54,283 bases of DNA from Halalkalibacter alkaliphilus (GTDB lineage Bacteria > Bacillota > Bacilli > Bacillales > Bacillaceae_D). Positions 27,009-34,502 of the stretch are shown in pieces. Made by a program: the position numbers and the translations under genes. The DNA lies in the NCBI RefSeq assembly GCF_023555415.1, contig NZ_JAKRYL010000029.1, forward strand, positions 1-54,283, written 5' to 3'. Numbering within the stretch: the first letter of the stretch is position 1; each line of letters opens with the position of its first letter. A model generated the notes under the pieces. It was not told the origin of the DNA. It did not search any database and saw nothing but the letters and a program-made list of their open reading frames with translations.

Positions 27009-28442
27009 TCAATGAAAGAAGTATGGTAGCCAAAAATAAACAGCTGTGACTATGACAATGATAGCAATGACATTTAATCGGAAGCCGGTTTTTAACATGT
27101 CTTGAATGGAAATAAAGTTCGATCCAAAAACGACAGCGTTTGGAGGAGTTGAAACAGGCAGCATAAATGCACAAGTGGAAGATAAGGCAACGATAGCCAT
27201 TAGTGCATAGGGATCTACTCCAATACCAGAAGCAATTCCAATTGAAATAGGAATGAACATATTAGAAATTGCTGTATTAGATAAGAACTCGGTCATAAAT
27301 AGTAAAGCCGTAGCAAAGACAAACAAAAGCAAACCATAAGGCAGTGTCTCTATACTAGTTAAATGCATTCCAATCCAACCTGTTACATTCGTCTCAACAA
27401 AAGCAGCTGCAAGAGATAACCCACCTCCAAAAAGTAACAATATACCCCAAGGTAGTTTCTTCATGTCATTCCAGTTCATTAGCATCCCTTTCTGTGATTG
27501 ACTAGGTACAAGAAAGAGGGCGAGAGCTCCAATTAGCGCAATAGTCGTATCTGTCAATTGAAAGGGTAAAAAGCCACTAAAAATCCAAAGAACAACTGTG
27601 CTTATAAAAATGAATAATACAGATTTCTCCTCGTTTGTCATATTGCCTAAATTATTTAACTGTTGCTTGACGATGCTGTCTGGAATATGAGTACCTGATG
27701 GAACAGGAAAACGTAATAGAATTAAAACATAAAGTAGGAATAACAAAATAGTTGTAATTGGAAAAGCAAACACAAACCAATCAGCAAACGAAATCTTCTG
27801 ATGAAGTACTGAATCTGCAATCCCTGCAAAAATAGCATTTGGTACAGAACCAATTAGTGTGGCAAGTCCTCCAATGGAAGCTGAATAAGCAACGGTTAGC
27901 AATAATCCTTTCGTGAAAGACTCCGTAGAAATTGGATCAAATATTTTCTTGTTTTTCACTTCTGAAATTAATGCCATTACGACAGGGAACATCATTAATG
28001 CTGTTGCTGCATTTGAGATCCACATAGAGAGGAAGGCGGTCGCTAACATGATCCCTAATATAATTCTCTTCGTACTTGTCCCAATAAAAAGCAAAATCGA
28101 CATAGCTATTCGCTTATGTAAATTCCACTTTTCTATAGCCAGAGCAATTGTAAATCCCCCTAAAAACATTAATATGATCGGGTTAAAGTAAGCAGCGGAA
28201 GTTACTTCGTAATTCACAGCACCACTTATAGGCAAAAGAATAAGAGGGAGGAGGGAAGTGACGGCAATGGGCAATGGTTCTGTCATCCACCATATAGCGA
28301 TCAAAACGGTTATGGATAAAACTGCTCTAGGCTCATTTGCCAATCTAGTTATCACCGGAATGAAATACAATATTAAAGCAAATATCGGACCAAGATAAAG
28401 ACCAATCCACTGACGGTTTGAGTAATGGATTTGAATCACCAT
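27009..28442 (-). CDS. DASS/SLC13-family divalent anion:sodium symporter
   Basis: 477 aa, about 11 hydrophobic helices. The two substrate/sodium hairpin motifs are present: SNAATALMMFP (near residue 140) and SNTAISNMFIPI in the second repeat, and the C-terminal block MLPVSTPPNAVVFGS. Members import dicarboxylates (succinate, malate, fumarate), citrate or sulfate with Na+. The sequence does not fix the substrate. It is apparently monocistronic. Confidence 0.9.
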   Translation of the reverse strand: MVIQIHYSNRQWIGLYLGPIFALILYFIPVITRLANEPRAVLSITVLIAIWWMTEPLPIAVTSLLPLILLPISGAVNYEVTSAAYFNPIILMFLGGFTIALAIEKWNLHKRIAMSILLFIGTSTKRIILGIMLATAFLSMWISNAATALMMFPVVMALISEVKNKKIFDPISTESFTKGLLLTVAYSASIGGLATLIGSVPNAIFAGIADSVLHQKISFADWFVFAFPITTILLFLLYVLILLRFPVPSGTHIPDSIVKQQLNNLGNMTNEEKSVLFIFISTVVLWIFSGFLPFQLTDTTIALIGALALFLVPSQSQKGMLMNWNDMKKLPWGILLLFGGGLSLAAAFVETNVTGWIGMHLTSIETLPYGLLLFVFATALLFMTEFLSNTAISNMFIPISIGIASGIGVDPYALMAIVALSSTCAFMLPVSTPPNAVVFGSNFISIQDMLKTGFRLNVIAIIVIVTAVYFWLPYFFH

Positions 28443-28675
28443 CCAATCTAAAAGTAAAACCTATATGATACAAGCTTATGTTAACTAAATAGTAATTAGG
28501 ACATGATTTGTGTAGGAGAAGGGTGGAGTAATAGGTAGCGATTTTTGTTGAATTTTGATATGAATTAGGCTGGATTTGTTTAATCAAGTTCATTTAAATT
28601 TTAAAAAAAATCACTTTCCGTCTCAGAATTAAGAGTAAACTTAGGAAATGAGATATAAAGGAGTTCCAGAAAAGA

Positions 28676-28703
28676 ACTTCCGATAATATTTATTATGTAA
28701 ACT
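28676..28703 (+). other. dif: dif-like chromosome dimer resolution site
   Basis: 28 bases: left (XerC-type) arm ACTTCCGATAA, central TATTTA, right (XerD-type) arm TTATGTAAACT. From memory of the B. subtilis dif sequence, 25 of 28 positions agree, with the right arm and outer left arm identical. It lies 59 bases beyond the stop of a XerS-like recombinase gene, where coding-strand bias changes. The match and the context support a true dif; it has not been tested by genome-wide comparison. Confidence 0.75.
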
Positions 28704-28733
28704 AATAGTATTAAATAATATTTTACGTAATAA
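28690..28733. repeat. Inverted pair of XerD-arm-like half-sites, downstream of the recombinase
   Basis: TTATTATGTAAACT (28690-28703, the right part of dif) faces ATTTTACGTAATAA (28720-28733), the complement of TTATTACGTAAAAT. They are 16 bases apart. Confidence 0.6.
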
Positions 28734-28761
28734 AGTACAAGTTGAAAGATACCTAAAGGTC

Positions 28762-29838
28762 TTAATCACCCTTAGGTATATCCATTTTATCAACAGCTTG
28801 TTTTAGATCATCATTGTTAATATGCGTATAAATCATTGTCGTTTGAATAGAAGAATGTCCGAGTTGTCTTCGTAATTTTGGAACATCATTAATTTCAGTA
28901 TGATACCTCGTAGCAAATGAATGTCTAAGTTTGTGCACCGATAATGATGGTTTTCCGAATGCTGTAGCATATTTCTCAATTAATTTCTCAATAGACCTTG
29001 CTGTTAATCTTCTAGGTTTTCCTTTTGGACCCATTGGAGCTGCAACAAATAGTGCCTTATTAGACTTTTCAACTTTATAGCGTTTTTCTCGAATTTTTAA
29101 GTAATCCTGAAGGTCATCCATTGCTAATTTACTAAAGAAAACAAATTGCTCTTTGTTACCTTTTCTTATAACGCGTGCAGTGTATTTACTGTAATCAATG
29201 TCATCAATATTCAAATTCACAACTTCTGAAAGACGAAGTCCAGATCCTAAGATGAGGGAGACTATAGCAGTATCACGTTCTCGATTTAATAGATGAAAAT
29301 TATATAGTTTTTTATTATTTTTATTAAGCAAACCATAGTCAGACGCTATAAATTGCCTAAACTTTTCATATTCATCGCCCATTAAAATTTTGCCTTCCAT
29401 TTTGTTAGCGATTGTTTCCATGCTTTCTTTAATCTCATTAAACTCAATTTTAGCCATGACATTTCTTTGTAAGTACGGTTTTAATTCACGTGTTTCTGCG
29501 ATGTTCTGTAAGTAATTAAAAAGAGATTTCAAAGCCGATAATTTTCGGTTAACCGTAATTTCTTTATTATTTAATTGATATTGCAAAAAACCTAAGAAAC
29601 CTTCAACTTGCTGGCTCGTTAAGGACTCTAACAGTTCAAGGGGAATATTTTTCATCTCACCAGTATGTAAACCTTCATTTTTAAGCCAGTTAAAGAAGAT
29701 CTTATAATCATGAGCGTAGTTCAGTAATGAAGCTGCAGACAATTTCCTTTGTTTATGATTTATGTATTCACTAACATACCATGGTAATTGATCAAGTAAC
29801 GTATTAAGCTTTTGAAAATGCTGTTGTTGATTTGCCAT
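28762..29838 (-). CDS. xerS: XerS-like tyrosine recombinase
   Basis: 358 aa, the size of XerS and longer than the roughly 300 of XerC/XerD. The N-terminal SAM-like core-binding domain covers residues about 20-120. Catalytic residues are present: Arg202 in GSGLRLSEVV, His302 and Arg305 in HKLRHSFATRY, His328 in LGHSS, and nucleophile Tyr337 in MIYTHI. XerS acts alone at difSL in streptococci and is encoded next to it. Here the gene is next to a Bacillus-type dif and bracketed by half-sites resembling the XerD arm. The ATG at 29838 is six bases behind GAGGTG. Confidence 0.88.
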   Translation of the reverse strand: MANQQQHFQKLNTLLDQLPWYVSEYINHKQRKLSAASLLNYAHDYKIFFNWLKNEGLHTGEMKNIPLELLESLTSQQVEGFLGFLQYQLNNKEITVNRKLSALKSLFNYLQNIAETRELKPYLQRNVMAKIEFNEIKESMETIANKMEGKILMGDEYEKFRQFIASDYGLLNKNNKKLYNFHLLNRERDTAIVSLILGSGLRLSEVVNLNIDDIDYSKYTARVIRKGNKEQFVFFSKLAMDDLQDYLKIREKRYKVEKSNKALFVAAPMGPKGKPRRLTARSIEKLIEKYATAFGKPSLSVHKLRHSFATRYHTEINDVPKLRRQLGHSSIQTTMIYTHINNDDLKQAVDKMDIPKGD

Positions 29839-29890
29839 GAAAAACACCTCAAAACATAATGTTCTATATAGTTATTATACACTCGAAACT

Positions 29891-29922
29891 TTATTACGTC
29901 AAATTTATATTTTACGTAATAA
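29891..29922. repeat. 32-bp palindrome of dif-like half-sites in the recombinase promoter region
   Basis: TTATTACGTCAAAT (29891-29904) and ATTTTACGTAATAA (29909-29922) are inverted around four bases. ATATTTTACGTAATAA (29907-29922) is repeated exactly at 28718-28733, so it flanks the gene as a 16-base direct repeat. The position upstream of the start suits autoregulation or a recombination site. Confidence 0.7.
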
Positions 29923-30057
29923 TGTTGCGGTGTAGATCCCCCCTTTATTTCAATCTTACTATTCAAATTCCATTAATAACTTCAGAATAAAAAATTAAAG
30001 CCGAAGAAAAACTTGGCTTCGACTAACTAAAATTATGTATCATCATTATCTAAACAT

Positions 30058-30375
30058 TTACTCTGCCCACAAATAATATTCAATAACTTCTTCCTCATCA
30101 GATACAGAAATCCATCCTAAAGTAGACAAGTCAAATTCATTTGAATCTTTATCAACTTCTAAATAAACGTCCCACTTATTTTCCTCATCACTTCTTGCTG
30201 CGTCAAACACTTTTACATCCGCAATAGCAATATCTAAATTATTTACATCTATGTATTCTTCGGCGAACTGAATAGCGACCGTTTCTGCATGGTCTAAAGA
30301 TATCTTTCCAAAAGAGCAACCAACTAGAAAAAGGAACAAAAAAATAACAATCAAACGTAAACTTCTTCTGATCAA
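30058..30375 (-). CDS. Hypothetical lipoprotein, 105 aa
   Basis: The signal peptide RRSLRLIVIFLFLFLVGC ends in a lipobox (LVGC, Cys about residue 20). The mature part is acidic, one small alpha/beta domain (AETVAIQFAEEYIDVNNLDI; WDVYLEVDKDSNEFDLSTLG), reminiscent of small lipoproteins with a PepSY-like fold but without a clear match. It is anchored outside the membrane. It starts at ATG behind GGGAGG. Confidence 0.75.
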   Translation of the reverse strand: MIRRSLRLIVIFLFLFLVGCSFGKISLDHAETVAIQFAEEYIDVNNLDIAIADVKVFDAARSDEENKWDVYLEVDKDSNEFDLSTLGWISVSDEEEVIEYYLWAE

Positions 30376-30481
30376 TGTGTACCTCCCTATTCAAATAACA
30401 CTATTTTTCATTTTCTTCTATTAATATAGACGTATAAGTGCAGTCGAAAGTTTCAAATTTTCTATATTTTCAACAATAAAA

Positions 30482-30564
30482 AAAGGCTAATTAAATAAGA
30501 GGCCACTGAAAAAGGTCAAAACCGTACCTTTTTCAGTGGCCTCTTAAATAAGTAGCCTTTTAAA
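30482..30564 (-). terminator. Large nested hairpin of the CCACTGAAAAAGGT family
   Basis: Inner stem GAGGCCACTGAAAAAGGT and its complement; the outer arms AAAAGGCTA...TTAAATAAG and CTTAAATAAGTAGCCTTTT extend it to about 30 pairs. It follows the yhcN-like gene on minus and ends in T-rich sequence. Confidence 0.75.
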
Positions 30565-30583
30565 AAACTTTTTAAATTATTTT

Positions 30584-31093
30584 TCATCTTGGAAGTTGGT
30601 ATTGATGTTGCGTCCCTCTTGCTATATCGTTAAGAATATCTGTGAAATTTGCACCAATTTGATCAAAAGTCATCCCATTACGTAACTGGTTATCAAATGC
30701 GTAAATACGTTGCACAATATGCTCATCAGCTGCAACATGGACATGTTTTTCAACATTGGATGCTTTAACTAAATGCTGAACTCTTGCACTCACTTCGTTA
30801 TTTTCTTCCGTAGTTTGTAACCCAATCAATACATTATCATCTTGAATGACAACGCAGGCGTCATCTATCCCAATAATATTTTCAACCTGTTTTTGAATTG
30901 TATGTCTTTTGTCTTCTTGATTAACGAGTTGGTCATTACCAACTCTTCTTATCTCATCGTTTTCGGTCAGCTCAGAATTAAATCCCTGCTCTCTTATATT
31001 AGCTGGGTTCGTTGCCTGATCATCTATCCCACAGGCGGTCACAGCTAAGAACAGTATTGCTATAACTGCTGATGATAATATTTTTTTATCCAT
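30584..31093 (-). CDS. YhcN/YlaJ-family sporulation lipoprotein
   Basis: 169 aa. The signal peptide ends in lipobox VTAC (Cys about residue 21). The family core is ENIIGIDDACVVIQDDNVLIGLQ and the VEKHVHVAADEHIVQRIYAF block. YhcN-type proteins are made in the forespore and sit in the inner spore membrane, where they affect outgrowth. It starts at ATG behind AGGAGG; a forespore promoter lies at 31115-31144. Confidence 0.9.
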   Translation of the reverse strand: MDKKILSSAVIAILFLAVTACGIDDQATNPANIREQGFNSELTENDEIRRVGNDQLVNQEDKRHTIQKQVENIIGIDDACVVIQDDNVLIGLQTTEENNEVSARVQHLVKASNVEKHVHVAADEHIVQRIYAFDNQLRNGMTFDQIGANFTDILNDIARGTQHQYQLPR

Positions 31094-31114
31094 TTTAGAT
31101 TCCTCCTTTTGGAT

Positions 31115-31144
31115 TATTATGGCTAAAAGGAAGGTTTTCTAAAC
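31115..31144 (-). promoter_or_regulatory. Forespore (sigma-G/F) promoter of the yhcN-like gene
   Basis: On minus: -35 GTTTA (31140-31144), 18-base spacer, -10 CATAATA (31115-31121). The -10 is a full match to CATWHTA and the -35 has one mismatch to GHATR. Confidence 0.65.
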
Positions 31145-31247
31145 TATCAGTATTTGGTGTTTTATAAACGGTTTTCAGCAATAATTGCCATCAATATTCA
31201 TTTGATTTCGAGGAATTATAAAAACAAATTAAAAGGAAGTGATAACA

Positions 31248-31403
31248 ATGTCTCAAAATACCTCTGATGATATTCGTCAAATTATAAAAAAAGCAAAAGA
31301 TGATGAGAAAGAAGCAAAGACAGCAGCCGATATCGTCAATGATGCTACATCAGATATGATTCCACAACGAACTCAAAATGATCAATCACAGAATAACCAT
31401 TAA
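31248..31403 (+). CDS. Hypothetical polar 51-aa protein
   Basis: ATG behind AAAAGGAAGTG. Soluble, rich in D, K, Q and N (SDDIRQIIKKAKDDEKEAKT near the start; NDQSQNNH end). A helical N-terminal half is likely. It diverges from the yhcN-like gene and ends before a clear terminator. No family is recognised. Confidence 0.6.
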   Translation: MSQNTSDDIRQIIKKAKDDEKEAKTAADIVNDATSDMIPQRTQNDQSQNNH

Positions 31404-31456
31404 TACAGTAAACATCAGTTCTTTGAAAGGACTTTCAAAACTGAGATAAGAAGCTT

Positions 31457-31513
31457 AAAAATAACCGTTGTACATCTATTTATTTCGTTAATGATGTGCA
31501 ATGGTTATTTTTA
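31457..31513 (+). terminator. Terminator after the 51-aa gene
   Basis: AAATAACCGTTGTACATC pairs with GATGTGCAATGGTTATTT, followed by TTT. Confidence 0.8.
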
Positions 31514-31585
31514 GTTTATTGACCATTATTAATGCCTACATTCCTAAAATTCTATCTACCGAGAGCTCTCTATTTGAGTGCGCTT

Positions 31586-32009
31586 CTAATCTTTATTAAG
31601 GTGTTTTAAATCACCTTCCAAATTTATAGATGGATTAATTGTTAATAAAAAATGTAGAAATTGCTTTTGATTAATTGGCGAAATGACTATTAGATTAAAT
31701 TTGCCATACATAATTTCCAGACGATCAAGTGAATTAGCTGGTGCTGAAATCAAACTTCTAGTCTTCCTCACGCTCTTAATTTCATTGATTAATATCATCT
31801 TAGAAAAAGGGCCGAATGCAATTTTTAAACGGTCATTTTCTATTTTATAGCCAGTTGAATACCAAATCCATGCAACAAAAATAGCTAACGGAAAGGTGAT
31901 TAATCCCGTAACTACTTCCCTTTCAATAATTGGCGGGATAGTACATAAAAGAATGGTCACCCAGATGATCATTCCTAACCATAAGTCTTTTTTTTGATGG
32001 AAAATACAA
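31586..32009 (-). CDS. Membrane protein with bacterial PH-like domain; N-terminus probably out of frame
   Basis: The open frame from ATG 31972 gives 128 aa: two hydrophobic helices (MIIWVTILLCTIPPII; GLITFPLAIFVAWIWY), then a YyaB-type PH fold (YKIENDRLKIAFGPFSKMIL, INEIKSVRKTRSLISAPANS, LEIMYGKFNLIVISP). That ATG has no ribosome site. A well-placed AAAGGAG precedes TTG 32009, which reads MYFPSKK; with one A fewer in the 8-A run (T run 31988-31995) it continues in frame as DLWLGMIIW, the usual start of the family. So the gene carries a homopolymer frameshift, real or from sequencing. Confidence 0.65.
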
Positions 32010-32152
32010 CGAAGATTTCTCCTTTATTATTTATTCATATCTTATACGCATTTGAAAAAGAATGGTTTCAATTGTACAAACATGAATGTTGTCCTAATGT
32101 AATCAATGATGAATAAGCGTTCCTAAGAAAATCAGAAACGCTCACTGTAACA

Positions 32153-32515
32153 TTATTTATGTACTATATCTTCCTTTAACGAAGCTACTCTTTCCAAAGC
32201 TTCTGTTATATCTCCTTCCGCTACACCAAAATGAACAAGAGCATCATGTAGATGTTTAGCAATCGTATCAAAATGAGAAGGTTGAATGTTCAATCCTCCG
32301 TGCGCTTTTTCCATTGACTTGCCTTCATATGTTCGAGAACCACCTAAAGCATAACTAATAAATTTCGTTTGATGAAGCAGTTGTTTTTCCATATCAGTAT
32401 TTTTGAAAAAGTGATTTACGCTCGCATCTTTTAAAACCAACTCGTTATAAAAATAATCTACAACTTTTGCAATCGCTTCTTCTCCACCCAGTCTTTCATA
32501 AAGGTTCCGTTCCAT
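32153..32515 (-). CDS. Truncated haemoglobin, group I (GlbN-like)
   Basis: 120 aa. LYERLGGEEAIAKVVDYFY opens the 2-over-2 globin fold. FFKNTDMEKQLLHQTKFISYALGG carries the B-E region with conserved Phe, and the proximal heme ligand is His in NIQPSHFDTIAKHL (about residue 81). These cytosolic haemoproteins bind O2 or NO; nitrosative stress defence is the usual suggestion. It starts at ATG with ACGGAGTGG upstream. Confidence 0.92.
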   Translation of the reverse strand: MERNLYERLGGEEAIAKVVDYFYNELVLKDASVNHFFKNTDMEKQLLHQTKFISYALGGSRTYEGKSMEKAHGGLNIQPSHFDTIAKHLHDALVHFGVAEGDITEALERVASLKEDIVHK

Positions 32516-32635
32516 ATGTATCCACTCCGTTCTTCACTGTAAAGTACTGCCATTCTCATTATAATTAGAATTACTTCATGGGAGCAAACCAATCCACTTA
32601 CGCTTACTTTATACTAAGGAATGATATCTCTAACT

Positions 32636-32681
32636 GAAAAAATAACGAGAGGTTTGTCTTATGATTTACAACCTCTCGTTT
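32636..32681 (-). terminator. Terminator after the 51-aa acidic gene
   Basis: AACGAGAGGTT / AACCTCTCGTT stem followed on minus by ATTTTTT. Confidence 0.8.
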
Positions 32682-32694
32682 AGTCCTTATTCCT

Positions 32695-32850
32695 TTAACG
32701 AGGATCCTCATCCCAAGACAGGGTTACGACCCTCGTTGAGTCTCCTCTTTCAATTTCTTCCTGTGTTGCCTTCTCGCTTAATTCTTCATCATCGTCAATG
32801 CCAGTTGCTATAGTCGGTTCTTCATTCTGCAGTTTTTCTTTATCTTTCAT
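32695..32850 (-). CDS. Hypothetical acidic 51-aa protein
   Basis: ATG behind AAAGGAGGG. Soluble, strongly acidic (EEPTIATGIDDDEELSEKAT; VVTLSWDEDPR end), no cysteine or membrane helix. It ends just before a terminator on minus. Too short for common ORF cut-offs; function unknown. Confidence 0.65.
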   Translation of the reverse strand: MKDKEKLQNEEPTIATGIDDDEELSEKATQEEIERGDSTRVVTLSWDEDPR

Positions 32851-32922
32851 ACAGTGTCCCTCCTTTACACATATTCTTACTTAGAATGTGTAAGAAGCAA
32901 CCATATCATTTATGCGAAGCTA

Positions 32923-33762
32923 CTAATTTTCAATTGAATATCCGGACTGATGTATCGTGCGTGGTCTAGTCGATCTATACCATTGCAAGCATAGAATAAA
33001 GATAATAATGATATCTACAACATCTCCACCGTAATACATAATCATCCCCCCCGTTTCTGCTTGGGACGCTACTACACCATCTGGCGGGTTCGCATAAATA
33101 TATTTTGATAAAATTCCGTGACCAGCTAGGGCTATGATTAAAACAATCGATCGATACACATAGCTAGTTCGATGTGGAGTTGGATCAATATAGATCATGG
33201 ATATAGTAAAAACATACCCTGCTAGAAATACATGGGCATGAATCAAAATATGAAGTACCATCTGTTCGTGCATGGCATGATATAGATTCGTTGTATAAAG
33301 AATCCATAACCCTCCGATATTCAATAGAGATGCAACAATAGGGTCCGTAATAGTTCGGACAGGTCTAGTTTTTAACAAGGTCGTTAGCTTTCTTGCTGAG
33401 GTTACATGTAAAGTCCGCAATATAAGAGTCATTGGTGCTGCTAGAGCCATTAACAACGGGGCAATCATTCCGAGTAATAAATGCCCAATCATATGTATTG
33501 TAAAATCAACATGTGCTTGCTTAGCTAATGGGCCCGCAACTGCCATGACTGCACAAACAATACCTATTACCCATAATAGAGTCCGATACAGAGGCCATTG
33601 TTTGTATTTTTGATTTGAAACAAGAACCGCCATGATATAAATAATAAGAGCTACTAAAAATGGGATAGTAAGAATGAGCTGTGGAGCGACTCCCATCAAA
33701 TGTTCAACATGTATATTATGGTGCATATGCTCATGTGTGTTCACTTGAAACAGTCCCCCCAT
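32923..33762 (-). CDS. CtaG-like membrane protein (caa3-type oxidase assembly family)
   Basis: 279 aa with seven predicted helices and many His and Met. The family pattern is HVDFTIHMIGHLLLGMIAPLLMALAAP and HILIHAHVFLAGYVF. Bacillus CtaG is needed for active caa3 oxidase, probably in copper delivery. The stated start is ATG 33762, which lacks a good ribosome site; GTG 33744 behind GGGGGG is an alternative, 18 bases in. It overlaps the DUF2243 gene, so the pair is one operon. Confidence 0.85.
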   Translation of the reverse strand: MGGLFQVNTHEHMHHNIHVEHLMGVAPQLILTIPFLVALIIYIMAVLVSNQKYKQWPLYRTLLWVIGIVCAVMAVAGPLAKQAHVDFTIHMIGHLLLGMIAPLLMALAAPMTLILRTLHVTSARKLTTLLKTRPVRTITDPIVASLLNIGGLWILYTTNLYHAMHEQMVLHILIHAHVFLAGYVFTISMIYIDPTPHRTSYVYRSIVLIIALAGHGILSKYIYANPPDGVVASQAETGGMIMYYGGDVVDIIIIFILCLQWYRSTRPRTIHQSGYSIEN

Positions 33763-34219
33763 GTTGATTGTTACGGCTCGTCCTCCTAATGAGAATCCAA
33801 CCTATAATGATTAACACAATAGCACCAATATTCCAGATTAGATCATAAACAATTACATTCTCCACATACCGAATTTGATGTAGACGCATAATCTTGTGTT
33901 GAACGATTCCATCATATAATTGGAATACTCCTGCCCCAAAGAAGACACCTCCCCACCAACGAGTCATCCAAGCTGCGTTTCTCCTCCTCAAGTCGGCAAA
34001 CAAAAACAAACCTCCGATTGTAGCAAACCAACTGAACGCGTGAAACAATCCGTCGGAAATTAAACCAATATCAGTCGTTGATCTGTCGTAAAAATGATGC
34101 CATCTTAGCAATTGATGAAATACCACCTCATCAAAAAAAGCAATCAGGCCTAGTCCAAATAAAATACCTGACCATAGATTACGCTTAGAATAAATTACTC
34201 TATTTGTTTCGTTTCCCAT
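33731..34219 (-). CDS. DUF2243 membrane protein
   Basis: 162 aa, four hydrophobic spans. Family features are FGLGLIAFFDEVVFHQLLRW, LFHAFSWFATIGGLFLFADL and GVFQLYDGIVQHKIMRLHQI, with conserved His and Asp facing the membrane. DUF2243 proteins are commonly encoded beside CtaG-type genes, as here, suggesting a shared role in haem-copper oxidase assembly; the function is not established. It starts at ATG behind AAGGAG. Confidence 0.87.
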   Translation of the reverse strand: MGNETNRVIYSKRNLWSGILFGLGLIAFFDEVVFHQLLRWHHFYDRSTTDIGLISDGLFHAFSWFATIGGLFLFADLRRRNAAWMTRWWGGVFFGAGVFQLYDGIVQHKIMRLHQIRYVENVIVYDLIWNIGAIVLIIIGWILIRRTSRNNQHGGTVSSEHT

Positions 34220-34317
34220 ATTAACTCCTTAATTCATATCATTGTAAATTTAAAAGTATAGTAAAGCAGTTTATCCTAAATTTATTTTCTATAATCAAAT
34301 TTATCCTTATACATATG

Positions 34318-34354
34318 GAAAAAAAGAAGTACATTCCTTAAGGAATGTACTTCT
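34318..34354 (-). terminator. Terminator of the ABC exporter operon
   Basis: A perfect 13-bp hairpin AGAAGTACATTCC / GGAATGTACTTCT with loop TTAA, followed on minus by a run of T. Confidence 0.88.
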
Positions 34355-34443
34355 ATCCAATATAAATTAGCCTTATACTAAATCACATGCCTCTATCGGC
34401 ATCCAATGCTCATCCTAAAAACCCACCAATGGCCATAAGCGAA

Positions 34444-34474
34444 CCCACTGAAAAAGCACTGTTTTCAGTGGGCT
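34444..34474. repeat. CCACTGAAAA hairpin after the ABC permease
   Basis: CCCACTGAAAA / TTTTCAGTGGG around seven bases, related to the hairpin at 30482. It has no T run. Confidence 0.55.
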
Positions 34475-34502
34475 CCTAATAAGCATTCAGTGCTTAAAAT
34501 AG

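Larger units (their letters stand above)
28443..28761. other. Intergenic stretch holding the dif-like site
   Basis: No gene. It contains GAGAAGGG at 28516-28523 (the B. subtilis SpoIIIE recognition octamer as I recall it, pointing toward dif), the dif-like site at 28676-28703 and an inverted half-site at 28720-28733. Confidence 0.6.

Noticed and set aside
29877-29936. A second full dif site upstream of the recombinase gene
   Set aside because: Only the XerD-type half is matched on each strand; the opposite arms do not resemble the XerC arm.
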